Below are positions 33,445 through 42,805 of a DNA stretch of 64,000 nucleotides, in pieces. The notes under the pieces are model-generated. The model had not been told where the DNA came from, made no database searches, and worked only from the letters and a program-made list of their open reading frames with translations. Position 1 is the stretch's first letter. Each line of letters starts with the position of its first letter. The position numbers and the translations under genes were made by a program. Source of the stretch: [Clostridium] celerecrescens 18A (GTDB lineage: Bacteria > Bacillota > Clostridia > Lachnospirales > Lachnospiraceae); the NCBI RefSeq assembly GCF_002797975.1, contig NZ_PGET01000001.1, positions 1,240,001 through 1,304,000 of the forward strand, given 5' to 3'.

Positions 33445-34824
33445 TTAGGACGGGCAGATTTTGGTTTCCTTATTATTCCATCGTTGTATGTTAACAGGCA
33501 GTAAAAGTGTTGTCCTAAATATCATTTTCTTCTGATCTACATCTATAACCATTATACCACCTAATTTTGTTGCCGTTTCATTAATGATTGATAAACCAAG
33601 GCCATGAAAATCCCGATTAGGCTTTGTTGATTCAGGAATTCCATTACGAATGAGTACTTTACCATGAAATGAGTTTTCTGTTTCGATTTTCAGCCAGCCA
33701 TTGTGGGAAACAAATCTGCTTCTGATGGAAATAAATCTTTCAGAATCAGAAGTGACTTTTGCACAAGCCTCTGCTGCATTATTGAATAGGTTTGTAAACA
33801 TACGGACAATATCGGTTTCAGATATATTATGACCGATGGGAAGATAGACATTAGCTGAAAATTGGGTGGATTGCTCCTTACATCGATCTGCGGTATCCTG
33901 CAGGAGAGCATCAAGCAGGATATTATTTGAATAAGAGTGTTGTACCGGAACTTGCTTTTGACTTTTATCGAGTATGGTATCGAGTAAGCTTATAGCTTTC
34001 TGATATTCACCGATGGACAACAGAGATTTTACAGAGGTTATCATATAATTGTAATCCTGTTTGAGAGCCCGAAAGCTCTCGATATATTTCTGATACGCTT
34101 TATAATGCCGCAATTGTCTCTCGAGCTGCTGTTGCTGCAATTCCGTATGTAATTCATATTTTAAAAGGAAACTGGTTCTGATTCCCCAGCTGACGAGCAA
34201 TCCCTGTGCTGCAAAGCAGATGATACAGGAGATGATGCAGGCCATGTTATACCAGGTCAAATCGGCCATATAATACCGCCCCAGGTTGATAAACAGCAGA
34301 TATCCCAGAAGGCAAACTTGAAAAATAGCTACAAACCGGATCTGTTCATTACTGCGGTAGAACGTTTCAACCTTCGCTTTTGGAGCGATGAAATGGCGAA
34401 AAAGCATATTGTAAACGAGAATCACGCATAAGGAAAGAATCCATGCAATGGGGGAGTAAAACTTGTCTTGCCTTACCCACTGTACGCTATGGTTCAGAAT
34501 CAGAGCAAAAACCGGCAATACGATTCCTCGTCCCCAGTATAAAACTGCGACAAAATAGCCGCTCTCAAAAAGTAGCTGCATCGAATTCATTTGATACAAT
34601 CCTTTTAATTCCAGCAGAACGATCAATAAGAGAGCCAGAACTCCATAATGTGAGGATATAGCCAATCCCCAGGTAGCACTGAAACTCCAATTGATGACTG
34701 CAGAAACCAGGAAGAATATCAAGTGATTTCGTTTCAACAAAAAATTCCTTCTATGATAAAGAAGAAAAGATACACTGTACACGGTAAAAAGGCATTCTGT
34801 GACAAACCGTAATAAAAGAGACAT
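33445..34824 (-). CDS. GHKL-type sensor kinase (AgrC-like), phosphoacceptor histidine replaced
   Basis: 459 residues. Six or seven membrane helices fill about 1-215, then a coiled-coil (QQQQLERQLRHYKAYQKYIES), then the dimerisation region and a HATPase_c_5 domain with N-box NLFNNAAEA (345-353) and G-box HGLGLSI (407-413). In this family the phosphorylated His sits in an RHD motif, but the aligned sequence is ALKQDYNY, with Gln256. No LytTR response regulator adjoins it. It may be a non-kinase ATP-binding sensor or a regulator of another kinase. AGGAGGTAACC precedes ATG 34824. Confidence 0.85.
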   Translation of the reverse strand: MSLLLRFVTECLFTVYSVSFLLYHRRNFLLKRNHLIFFLVSAVINWSFSATWGLAISSHYGVLALLLIVLLELKGLYQMNSMQLLFESGYFVAVLYWGRGIVLPVFALILNHSVQWVRQDKFYSPIAWILSLCVILVYNMLFRHFIAPKAKVETFYRSNEQIRFVAIFQVCLLGYLLFINLGRYYMADLTWYNMACIISCIICFAAQGLLVSWGIRTSFLLKYELHTELQQQQLERQLRHYKAYQKYIESFRALKQDYNYMITSVKSLLSIGEYQKAISLLDTILDKSQKQVPVQHSYSNNILLDALLQDTADRCKEQSTQFSANVYLPIGHNISETDIVRMFTNLFNNAAEACAKVTSDSERFISIRSRFVSHNGWLKIETENSFHGKVLIRNGIPESTKPNRDFHGLGLSIINETATKLGGIMVIDVDQKKMIFRTTLLLPVNIQRWNNKETKICPS

Positions 34825-35170
34825 CGGTTACCTCCTTTCGTAAGAAAAACCTCTGTTCGGTGAAAAAATCAGACCAACAAGTAGCATTTACTCCAAGTTA
34901 TATATAGGAATATAGATGGAGAAAAGAATAAATTTAAAATAGCATTTTTATCCATAATTAGCATTTATTATGCTCTTAATTCATTATTTGTTGTTCTCAA
35001 TTACCGATCGATAGTGGAAGGGCATATGAAAGGTTTTTATTTTATAACGGCTAAATTCAATACATAAAAACTAAAATTGAGTACATATATTTCCAGAAAA
35101 ATCAAGTTTCAAATTATACTCACAAAGTAAAGTATTAATATTACAAAATTTCGTTTTTGGAGAAAATACG
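34825..35170. other. Divergent intergenic region with an Rrf2-linked control segment
   Basis: Between divergent genes. AT-rich. Bases 35055-35134 closely resemble 36750-36828 and include TATACTCACAAAGTAAAGTA, probably the promoter-operator of the Rrf2 gene. Confidence 0.5.
35055..35134 (+). promoter_or_regulatory. Putative Rrf2 autoregulatory segment, copy 1
   Basis: TATACTCACAAAGTAAAGTA at 35115-35134 differs from 36809-36828 at three of 20 bases. The flanking ATTCAATACATAAAAACTAA also resembles the other copy (ATTTAATACACCAAAACCCTAA). Confidence 0.45.
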
Positions 35171-35590
35171 GTGAAATTTCAGATTACAACGGACTATGCA
35201 ATTCGGATCATCCTTTATATGGCTCAGCAGGGTGATCAAGTGACAACAGCGAAAGAGGTAGCAGCACAATTAGGTATGACCTATAACTATTTCAATAAAA
35301 TTGCCGCAAAAATCAAGCGGTTAGGGTTCATAGAGTCTGTACAAGGCCCAAAGGGTGGATACCGTTTAGCAAAAGATGCTGCAGATATAACATTATACGA
35401 TATTGTTGAGGCGATGGAGGGAAGTATCTGCATCAATCGATGTTTGGAAGAGGATGGATACTGCAGCAGAAATGCTACCCCATCATGTCTGGTGCACCGA
35501 ATTTTTGAATCTATCCAGTCTAAAACGATTGAAATGCTAAGTGGGACTCGAATTTGCGATCTTATATATGAAAATGCGAACGAAACATAA
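35171..35590 (+). CDS. Rrf2-family transcriptional regulator
   Basis: 139 residues beginning at GTG 35171 (GGAG at 35158). The winged helix MKFQITTDYAIRIILYMAQ, VTTAKEVAAQLGMTYNYFNKIAAKIKRLGFIESVQGPKGGYRLAK is unmistakable. The C-terminal part carries C-x3-C, then a third and fourth Cys (CINRCLEEDGYC...C), in the place where IscR and NsrR hold an Fe-S cluster. It therefore may sense redox, NO or iron-sulfur status. It probably binds the repeated element at 35115 and 36809. Confidence 0.9.
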   Translation: MKFQITTDYAIRIILYMAQQGDQVTTAKEVAAQLGMTYNYFNKIAAKIKRLGFIESVQGPKGGYRLAKDAADITLYDIVEAMEGSICINRCLEEDGYCSRNATPSCLVHRIFESIQSKTIEMLSGTRICDLIYENANET

Positions 35591-35722
35591 CATTGAGAAG
35601 GACACTCATCAGTATTGCCTAAAGTATGAAAAAGTGACTTGCCGTTTTTCTCTGGTAAGAGCTAAGTCTGGAATTAGGCCCAGAGCGTAGAAAAAGATGA
35701 AAATGTAAACCTTCGTGTTTAC

Positions 35723-35765
35723 GCAGCAAAAAACCGTATGCAAATCGCAAACGGTTTTTTGCTGC
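35723..35765. terminator. Bidirectional terminator between rrf2-like and merR-like genes
   Basis: Perfect 15-base arms GCAGCAAAAAACCGT (35723-35737) and ACGGTTTTTTGCTGC (35751-35765). Confidence 0.9.
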
Positions 35766-35773
35766 TGTAATCA

Positions 35774-36592
35774 TTATCTCTTTTTAACAGGATAGCAAAC
35801 CTCGGTTACTAACTCATCAGGGTTCTGGGTTTGAGCAGGGCTGACATGATAGATGCAGAACATAGCTCCGTTAAATTCATAACCATTGTCATTTACCCAA
35901 TTTGCCACCGCATGGTTTACAGCGGTGAGCTGCTCGTAGCTGCCCTTGTAGGTTGCTGAAGCAATCTCCAGCGCAGGCATGGTTTTAAACACAACGTGTT
36001 CAGTATCTTGATAGCACCCTTTTATCGTGATTTGAATTTCTACATCCACGTCGCGATCCTTATATCCCTCGTCATGAAAGATTGCAAGGCTGCAGCAATT
36101 GTCAGCTTGCTGAAGCTGCAATGGAGCTGTTTCTGTCATCATAAGGTTCCACAGGATGCCTTCCTGTTCGTAGGCGGGAATCACCTTTCGTACACTGGCA
36201 ACATAGCGCTCCGGTAGGTTCTTTAATATAACATTGTAATTCATAGCGGTTTCATCCTTTCTCAGCCGTTTGATGGCTGTGTCAAGGAGCAGTAAACGGC
36301 GGCCTGTTTCTTCGGCTTCCGTCTGAACCTCAGCCTGCTTCACTGCCAGAAAGTCAGCTAATGCCTGGGGATTATCGTAGTTCTTCAGGATTTCCCCAAT
36401 TGGAATAAGGCCAAACCCCATATCCTTGAGAGCTATGATTCTGCCTGCAATCGGCAGTTGATCCTCCCCATAGTAACGGTAGCCGGTAAAACTATCCGTG
36501 GTTTTAGGCACTAACAGGCCGATCTCATCGTAATGCCGAAGCATTCGTATACTAATCCTTGATAATTTTGAAAAATCACCTATTTTCAGCAT
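35774..36592 (-). CDS. MerR-family regulator with GyrI-like effector domain (BmrR type)
   Basis: 272 residues. The N-terminal MerR HTH (KIGDFSKLSRISIRMLRHYDEIGLL, GYRYYGEDQLP) is followed by a coiled-coil (about 80-105) and a GyrI/BmrR-type ligand domain from about 120 (VASVRKVIPAYEQEGILW, YKGSYEQLTAVNHAVANWVNDNGY). Such regulators switch on drug-efflux genes when cationic drugs bind. No efflux gene is adjacent. Start at ATG 36592, RBS weak (complement of 36600-36610). Confidence 0.88.
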   Translation of the reverse strand: MLKIGDFSKLSRISIRMLRHYDEIGLLVPKTTDSFTGYRYYGEDQLPIAGRIIALKDMGFGLIPIGEILKNYDNPQALADFLAVKQAEVQTEAEETGRRLLLLDTAIKRLRKDETAMNYNVILKNLPERYVASVRKVIPAYEQEGILWNLMMTETAPLQLQQADNCCSLAIFHDEGYKDRDVDVEIQITIKGCYQDTEHVVFKTMPALEIASATYKGSYEQLTAVNHAVANWVNDNGYEFNGAMFCIYHVSPAQTQNPDELVTEVCYPVKKR

Positions 36593-37302
36593 TTTTATTT
36601 CCTCACATATATGTGTTTTTTGAGCTCAACTACAGTATAGAGTATACCACAATGTAAGAGTCAATGGGAATTTTAGATTATTTATATCGGATGACTTTTT
36701 TTGCCTGTAAAGAGGGAATAGTACTTGTACTTTCTTCCATTAGTGGGAAATTTAATACACCAAAACCCTAATTCACTACGTGGGTTTAATAAATATAGTT
36801 TTTTATACTATACTTCCAAAGTAAAGTTTAAATTCAATTATTACTATTGGGAAAGGGGGCTTCGGTAGAATTTTTTATAACAATAAATTAAGCAATTCAT
36901 ATTATTATTTATGTAGCTTAACGGAGCGCTTGTACAGCAGCTTGAAGAAGCAATGCAATTAAGCATGGCTTTTGGCTTCTTTAATAAAGATGATGCAGCC
37001 AAAAAAGGCAGAGACCTTAAAGGCTGCGCGAGGGTCCGGGAGTGAATACATTTTGATAAAAAGCGCGCCTATTATATTTTGTAATATTACTGATGTTATG
37101 GGGGCGTTATATGTACCTGTTACAACTTTAAAGATAAATTTTACGGTAGGGATGTTGTTCCTAAATAAAAAGCTTCAAAGTTTAACAATTATGAAAAGAG
37201 TAGGACCTTAACCGTACGCAGGAAAAGCAGCTGGTACTAATAAGAACTGGAGGCCCTTTAAATTCAGTAATAAAGGGGGATCAAAAAATAGGAGGAAAAC
37301 AT
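36593..37302. other. Gene-free stretch with repeat of the Rrf2 control segment
   Basis: About 700 bases. Holds copy 2 of the putative Rrf2 segment (36750-36828). From about 36915 a short frame reads LVQQLEEAMQLSMAFGFFNKD and ends at 37041, possibly a gene remnant with no start signal. No complete gene; the AGGAGG for the LPXTG protein is at 37291-37296. Confidence 0.45.
36750..36828 (+). promoter_or_regulatory. Putative Rrf2-controlled segment, copy 2
   Basis: TATACTTCCAAAGTAAAGTT at 36809-36828 matches the element upstream of the Rrf2 gene in 17 of 20 bases. It lies about 475 bases upstream of the LPXTG gene, so may control a transcript leading into it. Confidence 0.4.
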
Positions 37303-40300
37303 ATGCAAACAATGAAACACCGTAAAAGCAGCAAAATAATCAGCATGCTCTTGGTGATGGTTTTGCTCTGTGCGATGTTCCCGATAAGGATATTTGCAGA
37401 GGAGACTGGGGAGGTTACGGTAAGCACTGCCAAAGACTTTATTCAGGCAGTTAATAGTAATAATACCTGGAAAATTACGCTTGCCGCGGATGTTGTTATA
37501 GAGTATGGTATGACAAATGCGCAGGGCAATTGGAACAGTAATTATCAAAGTGCGGCTCAGCCTGGTTTATCTGGACAGCCGCAAGGGATTTTGGTTGGAA
37601 ATAAAGCAAATGCCGGTGGTGACGGCAGCTTCGTAATCGATGGCCAGAATCAATATAAGATTATATTTAAGTGGCCCCATACGATTGTCGAGAATGGTAA
37701 TTTTTATTTTCCTAACGCAAGTAAGGTAAAGTCATTCACAATGAAAGATATCACATGGTACGGAAGTAGTGAGGTTGGCTGTTATTTTCCTGCCGGTAAT
37801 GTCGTGAATGACGTACAGATTACCTTTGATCATGTTACATACAAAGGACCGGGTATGGGTGATATTGCAATATATTCGGTTTATAAACCGCAGGTATTAT
37901 TTAGAGATTGTGACATTACAATGAGTTACCGCAATGGATCAGGAGGAAGCGGAGTTGATTCGGATGGATATGGAGGAAGTTTGCCGTCATCTGGCTCTGC
38001 ACCTTATGGAGCTTTGTGGCAGGATACCCACGCTTCTGAAACCATTGCTGCAAATTTTATTACATTTGAAGGAAATAATACCATTACCAAACAGGACTCT
38101 CCGGCAGACGGCGGGGGTGTTCTCGGTGATATTGATCCGATCTTCTATATTTACTGGTACGGGGACAGCTACGTGAAGGTGGCAGACGGCGCTTCTCTGA
38201 TCATTAAGGATGAGGCGGGAAAAACAAAGCAATCTACCTATACAACCGGTTTAATTGGTACCTATACATCCGCCTATTCCACTCCGTTTATCGTTGGAGA
38301 AAATGCTGTTTTTGAATATCACCATGTAGGCAGCGGAAATGGATTTATTACCGATTATTACAAGCTTGGCAGCCTTATAATTGGGGATCAGGCAAGTGTA
38401 GTCTTCGATATCAAAGCTGATAAAAAGTTTAATACAAATGATGTAAGCAATCTTCCTGCCTATTTTACGGCGGACTCAATTCGCGTCGGTGAAGGGGCAA
38501 AGTGGACATATGTTGTGGATTATGCTGGTTCAGCTGCCAATGCTAACAACTCGATGGTCAGTGCAAACACGATCAGCATTGCAGATAGTGCCGAGGTAAA
38601 CCTTATTGCCAAGAATAATTCGCAAGCAGAATCCCTGATTACCTTGCGGGACAGCAGCCCCAGCATTTCATTTACAAATCCTCAAAATGTTGTATTGTTC
38701 AATAGCAAGAGCGACACAAACTCTTATGTAATCAAGAGCTCCAGCAATGCAAGTTTGAACATAAAAACAAATGGGATTCGTTCTTGGGTGTCTTTACCTG
38801 AAAACAATGTGTCTATAACAGGGAATATCAATCCAGGAAATCAGGTGGCCCTTGAAAACAACTACGTAACCTCCCCGGATGCCCCTTATCAGTGGGTGTT
38901 AGATGGAGCACAATACTCAGCAACTCTAAAATCTGGTGCAAATGCTGAAATTATAAACGATTCTTCGGGTCATGGTGATGTTTTCAATCTGTCAGGTACT
39001 AATGCGTTAAAAAACATCAATGTATTGGAACTACGGGCAAAAGCTGCTTTGACAAGTGGCAGCGTTTTATACGAAATCTGGGATGGTACATCTGTCAGCA
39101 GCTTTCCAGCCGGAATTGGGGGACCATTCCCTGTTTCAGGTCCGAAGGACAATGATTACAACTATTCAATTGCAAAAGAAATACAATTAGGAAGTGGAGA
39201 AGATCATTATATCTTTGACATGGAATATACACTGAATCAGTTACAGGTTAACGCAGCAATTTCCGATTGGGCACTGACAATGAGCGATACTGATAATGGT
39301 TTGGGAATACATACGCTCTATTATGCGGTTGATAACCGAGGGGCGATTCCGGGAACTGATCCAGATGGGATCCCAGACTATCAGCAGCCTTATTCAACGG
39401 TAAAAGTGTTCTATAGTCTTTATGACGGCACCGTTGGGGATCCTCAGCTTGTCGGTGATCGAGAGGATATGGAAATAGCTACTTTATATGAAAAAGTCGG
39501 TTCGGCAGGCATTTATACTGCACCAAAAAATCAGACGTATAATGCAGAAAACTACGTGTTTGACGATATTTTGACCAATGACGAATGGGAGAATAAAGGC
39601 GGCCTTTCGTCCTATCAGTTGGATGGCAGGAATATTTCCTTTACCTATCCTGAGGACATAGAGGAAGATCCCATACCAGATGGGAAATTAGTACTTGTTT
39701 ATTCGCTGGATATAAAAGATATAAACGATATTAACAGCAATGGCAATGAAGATGAGCCGAATGGTATTCCCGATTGGCAGGAAACTGAAACCGAAGAAGG
39801 CAACGAAACCGGTGGAGGAATTGAGAACGGTGGAGGAATTGAGAACGGCGGAGGAAACGAAACCGGCGGAGGAAACGAAACCGGTGGAGGAAGTGAAACT
39901 GGTGGAGGAAACGAAACCGGTGGGGAAAACGAAACTGGTGGAGGAAGTGAAACCGGAGGCGGTAGCGAAACTGGTGGAGGAAACGAAACTGGTGGAGGAA
40001 GTGAAACCGGAGGCGGTAGCGAAACTGGTGGAGGAAATGAAACTGGTGGAGGAAGTGAAACCGGAGGCGGAGGCGAAACTGGTGGAGGAAGCGAAACCGG
40101 CGGAGGAAACGAAACTGGTGGAGGAAGCGAAACCGGCGGAGGAAGCGAAACCGGCGGAGGAAACGAAACTGGTGGAGGAAACGAAACCGGTGGAGGAAGT
40201 GAAACCGGTGGAGAAAACGAAACTGGAGGCGGAAGCGAAACCGGCGGAGGAAACGAAACTGGAGGCGGAAGCGAAACCGGCGGAGAAAACGAAACTGGGG

Positions 40301-41208
40301 GCGGAAGTGAAACCGGCGGAGGAAGCGAAAACGGAGGCGGAAGCGAAACTGGTGGAGGAAATGAAACTGGCGGAGGAAGCGAAACCGGCGGAGGAAACGA
40401 AACTAGTGGAGGAAGCGAAACCGGTGGAGGAAACGAAACTGGTGGAGGAAGTGAAACCGGTGGAGGAAGCGAAACCGGCGGAGGAAACGAAACTGGTGGA
40501 GGAAGTGAAACCGGTGGAGAAAACGAAACTGGAGGCGGAAGCGAAACCGGCGGAGGAAACGAAACTGGTGGAGGAAGTGAAACCGGTGGAGAAAACGAAA
40601 CTGGAGGCGGAAGCGAAACCGGCGGAGGAAACGAAACTGGGGGCGGAAGTGAAACCGGAGGCGGAAACGAAACCGGAGGCGGAAGCGAAACCGGAGGCGG
40701 AAGCGAAACCGGCGGAGGAAACGAAACTGGTGGAGGAAGTGAAACCGGCGGAGGAAACGAAACTGGCGGCGGAAGTGAATCCGGAGGAGGAAACGAAACC
40801 GGAGATGGAAGCGAAACTGGCGGAGGAAGCGAAACTGGAGGCGGAAGCGAAAACGGAAGTGGAAGCGGTGGCAATTCCAGCGGAACTGGTGGAAGTAACG
40901 GAGGAAGTAGTAGCGGGAGTGGAAGCAGCAGTTCCCGTGGACCTGGAGGAAGCAGTAACAATACCGGTGGACCTGGTGTTATATCTGGAAACAGTGTCAA
41001 CGATGAGATCATCGAGGATATTGTTGTAGATGACCAGGATATACCGAAAGGAATCAGTGAAATAAACGAAGTAGACGAAATAGGTAAAATAGACGGTTTA
41101 CCGAAAACAGGCGACACCAGTGTAACCTGGAACGTTTATTTATTGTTATCCTTTGCATCATTCTCCGCGTTTGTTTTATGCCATTTAGGCAGTAAAAAAA
41201 TAAAATAA
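37303..41208 (+). CDS. LPXTG-anchored surface protein with parallel-beta N-domain and long NETGGGSETGGG-type repeat
   Basis: 1301 residues. A signal peptide (MQTMKHRKSSKIISMLLVMV...IFA) is followed by a region from about 25 to 800 with a pectate-lyase-like adhesive pattern (STAKDFIQAVNSNNTWKITLAADVVIEY, and F.D..I/V repeats such as ITFDHVTYKG). Residues about 830-1185 are a (S/N)-E-T-G-G-(G/E) six-residue repeat, then a Gly/Ser stalk. At the C-terminus LPKTGD, a hydrophobic helix and KKIK form a sortase anchor. It should be covalently attached to peptidoglycan and reach out from the wall. AGGAGG precedes ATG 37303. No sortase gene is in the window. Confidence 0.88.
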   Translation: MQTMKHRKSSKIISMLLVMVLLCAMFPIRIFAEETGEVTVSTAKDFIQAVNSNNTWKITLAADVVIEYGMTNAQGNWNSNYQSAAQPGLSGQPQGILVGNKANAGGDGSFVIDGQNQYKIIFKWPHTIVENGNFYFPNASKVKSFTMKDITWYGSSEVGCYFPAGNVVNDVQITFDHVTYKGPGMGDIAIYSVYKPQVLFRDCDITMSYRNGSGGSGVDSDGYGGSLPSSGSAPYGALWQDTHASETIAANFITFEGNNTITKQDSPADGGGVLGDIDPIFYIYWYGDSYVKVADGASLIIKDEAGKTKQSTYTTGLIGTYTSAYSTPFIVGENAVFEYHHVGSGNGFITDYYKLGSLIIGDQASVVFDIKADKKFNTNDVSNLPAYFTADSIRVGEGAKWTYVVDYAGSAANANNSMVSANTISIADSAEVNLIAKNNSQAESLITLRDSSPSISFTNPQNVVLFNSKSDTNSYVIKSSSNASLNIKTNGIRSWVSLPENNVSITGNINPGNQVALENNYVTSPDAPYQWVLDGAQYSATLKSGANAEIINDSSGHGDVFNLSGTNALKNINVLELRAKAALTSGSVLYEIWDGTSVSSFPAGIGGPFPVSGPKDNDYNYSIAKEIQLGSGEDHYIFDMEYTLNQLQVNAAISDWALTMSDTDNGLGIHTLYYAVDNRGAIPGTDPDGIPDYQQPYSTVKVFYSLYDGTVGDPQLVGDREDMEIATLYEKVGSAGIYTAPKNQTYNAENYVFDDILTNDEWENKGGLSSYQLDGRNISFTYPEDIEEDPIPDGKLVLVYSLDIKDINDINSNGNEDEPNGIPDWQETETEEGNETGGGIENGGGIENGGGNETGGGNETGGGSETGGGNETGGENETGGGSETGGGSETGGGNETGGGSETGGGSETGGGNETGGGSETGGGGETGGGSETGGGNETGGGSETGGGSETGGGNETGGGNETGGGSETGGENETGGGSETGGGNETGGGSETGGENETGGGSETGGGSENGGGSETGGGNETGGGSETGGGNETSGGSETGGGNETGGGSETGGGSETGGGNETGGGSETGGENETGGGSETGGGNETGGGSETGGENETGGGSETGGGNETGGGSETGGGNETGGGSETGGGSETGGGNETGGGSETGGGNETGGGSESGGGNETGDGSETGGGSETGGGSENGSGSGGNSSGTGGSNGGSSSGSGSSSSRGPGGSSNNTGGPGVISGNSVNDEIIEDIVVDDQDIPKGISEINEVDEIGKIDGLPKTGDTSVTWNVYLLLSFASFSAFVLCHLGSKKIK
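39795..40863 (+). repeat. 18-bp tandem repeat inside the LPXTG gene
   Basis: About 59 units of GGTGGAGGAAGCGAAACC-type sequence, each coding six residues. Units vary by synonymous changes (GGT/GGC/GGA) and by Ser/Asn and Thr/Asn swaps. Because the unit is divisible by three, copy-number change keeps the frame. Confidence 0.9.
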
Positions 41209-41216
41209 AATAAAAT

Positions 41217-41270
41217 GGAAAGGCGGTAAGGGAATGGTTAAAAAAAGATATTCCTTATCGCCTTTTCCAT
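41217..41270 (+). terminator. Terminator after LPXTG gene
   Basis: Eighteen-base arms (41217-41234 and 41251-41268) with one G-U pair and an A-rich loop. A second hairpin CCGGGGT/ACCCCGG with T5 follows at 41333-41364. Confidence 0.75.
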
Positions 41271-41332
41271 TCATCCCTTTGTCTATGTAAGAGGCTTTGT
41301 AGGAGACCATTGGATCATATTATTTAATTCGA

Positions 41333-41365
41333 GCCGGGGTACTGGAATTAAGACCCCGGTTTTTG
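41333..41365 (+). terminator. Second terminator-like hairpin before the sugar-sensing locus
   Basis: Arms GCCGGGGT (41333-41340) and ACCCCGGT (41353-41360), then T5. Confidence 0.7.
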
Positions 41366-41427
41366 GTGTTAAAAACTAAAAGAAGGATATATGAACCCCT
41401 TAACACTCCTTACATACAGAAACGCAG

Positions 41428-41453
41428 TTACAAAAGATAAAATGTGCTATAAT
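41428..41453 (+). promoter_or_regulatory. Candidate promoter of response-regulator gene
   Basis: TATAAT (41448-41453) with a weak -35 (TTACAA, spacer only 14), so an activator may assist. It lies about 32 bases before the start. Confidence 0.4.
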
Positions 41454-41484
41454 AGGATTCAAATAAAATTCAGGAGGAGTATTT

Positions 41485-42711
41485 ATGGGGTATAAAGTAC
41501 TGGTAGCGGATGATGAGTATATCATTCGCCGGGGGATTATCAGTTTTTTAAGACAATACAGTGATTTCGAACTGGCAGCAGAAGCGGAGGATGGAGAAAT
41601 GGCACTTGAACTGGCAAAAGACATTTCACCGGATGTTTATTTTGTTGATATTAATATGCCATTTCTAAATGGTCTTCAATTCATTAAAAGCTTAAGGGAA
41701 ATAAACCCCAGGGCAGTGGTGGTGATCATAACTGGATATGACAGGTTTGAATATGCCAGAGAAGCTCTGAAGCTGGGGGTCTTTGAATACCTGCTGAAGC
41801 CTCTGATGGAAGGTCCATTTGATGAGATGATGCAGCGGGTGCGGGAAAGACTGCAGAGAGAGGAAAGTGAAGATAAGTATCTAATCTGGGCGAAGAGTAT
41901 GCTTGCACAAAATCGTACCTACCTAGCCTCTAACTTTTGGCAGAGAGCACTGGAAGGGCATTACACAAAGGAAGAAATCAGGGAACGCTCCCAGTACTTA
42001 AATCTTTTGCTTCCAGAACCATTTGCAATTACGGTGGTTTCCCTGGAATATCATAAAATGGAAGATGTAAAAAGCACCTGGAATGAAGATCTTCTGTTTT
42101 TTGTTGCTGAAAATATTGCAAATGAAATGTTTCATGGGCTAGTGAACCCAAACAGCTGCCAGGACAGGCACGGTAATCTGGTGGTGATCTCAAAAACTGT
42201 GGCACCGGAAGCTGCAGAGGAGCAGACGGAGACCTATTGCCATATGCTGGAGTCGCAATTACCGGTGCGCTGTATAGTCATGCAGGTGACCGGAGATGAT
42301 TATGGAGCTCTGGCTGAAACCTATGAAACGGCTGTCAGCCGGTTAAAGGAGCTGGAAACCGGTTCCTCTGTGATTAAGGATGTGAAGCTTTATATTGAGG
42401 ATAACTATTCGCGGGAAGACTTTTCCTTTCAGGATGCGGCAGGCCATGTAAATCTGTCTGTTCCCCATTTAAGCAGGATGTTCCGCAGAGAGATGGGAGT
42501 AACCTTTATCGATTACTTAACCAGCGTCAGGATCCGTAAGGCAATCGAGCTTTTACATAGCGGTGAATTAAAGATTTATGAAATCGCGGAACTGACCGGA
42601 TACGCAAACCAGCATTATTTCAGTAATGTATTTAAAAAGAATCTGGGGGTCAGCCCTGCTGAATACCGAAGATTGATTAAAAATGATAATCAAACCTCAT
42701 CCATGCAATGA
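41485..42711 (+). CDS. YesN-type response regulator (receiver + AraC helix-turn-helix)
   Basis: 408 residues. The receiver domain spans 1-120 with DDEY at the N-terminus, the phosphorylated Asp in VYFVDINMP, and Lys in LLKPL. A linker follows, then two AraC helix-turn-helix units at 310-400 (LSVPHLSRMFRREMGVTF, IAELTGYANQHYFSNVFKKNLGVSPAEYRR). It is the partner of the YesM-type kinase at 47615 and the likely activator of the transporter between them. CAGGAGGAG precedes ATG 41485. Confidence 0.93.
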   Translation: MGYKVLVADDEYIIRRGIISFLRQYSDFELAAEAEDGEMALELAKDISPDVYFVDINMPFLNGLQFIKSLREINPRAVVVIITGYDRFEYAREALKLGVFEYLLKPLMEGPFDEMMQRVRERLQREESEDKYLIWAKSMLAQNRTYLASNFWQRALEGHYTKEEIRERSQYLNLLLPEPFAITVVSLEYHKMEDVKSTWNEDLLFFVAENIANEMFHGLVNPNSCQDRHGNLVVISKTVAPEAAEEQTETYCHMLESQLPVRCIVMQVTGDDYGALAETYETAVSRLKELETGSSVIKDVKLYIEDNYSREDFSFQDAAGHVNLSVPHLSRMFRREMGVTFIDYLTSVRIRKAIELLHSGELKIYEIAELTGYANQHYFSNVFKKNLGVSPAEYRRLIKNDNQTSSMQ

Positions 42712-42805
42712 TTTTATACCTTTTACTCAAATTATTGCAAAGACTTTCTCTCCTCCTTCCGGCATAATAAACGTATCGTTAAAACCAAAAAGGAGGATCA
42801 TCAAA

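Noticed and set aside
36972..37211. 79-codon plus-strand frame before the LPXTG gene
   Set aside because: No convincing start signal or family; another frame reads into a short remnant at 36915-37041.
39740..41029. Plus-strand frame of EEAKPAEETKLVEE-type repeats inside the LPXTG gene
   Set aside because: A shifted reading of the same repeat with no start signal; kept open only because the repeat lacks stop codons.
39699..41117. Long minus-strand frame (472 codons) of PPPVSLPPPVS-type sequence opposite the LPXTG gene
   Set aside because: It is the antisense image of the 18-bp repeat; no ribosome binding site, and the plus strand has a full signal peptide and anchor.
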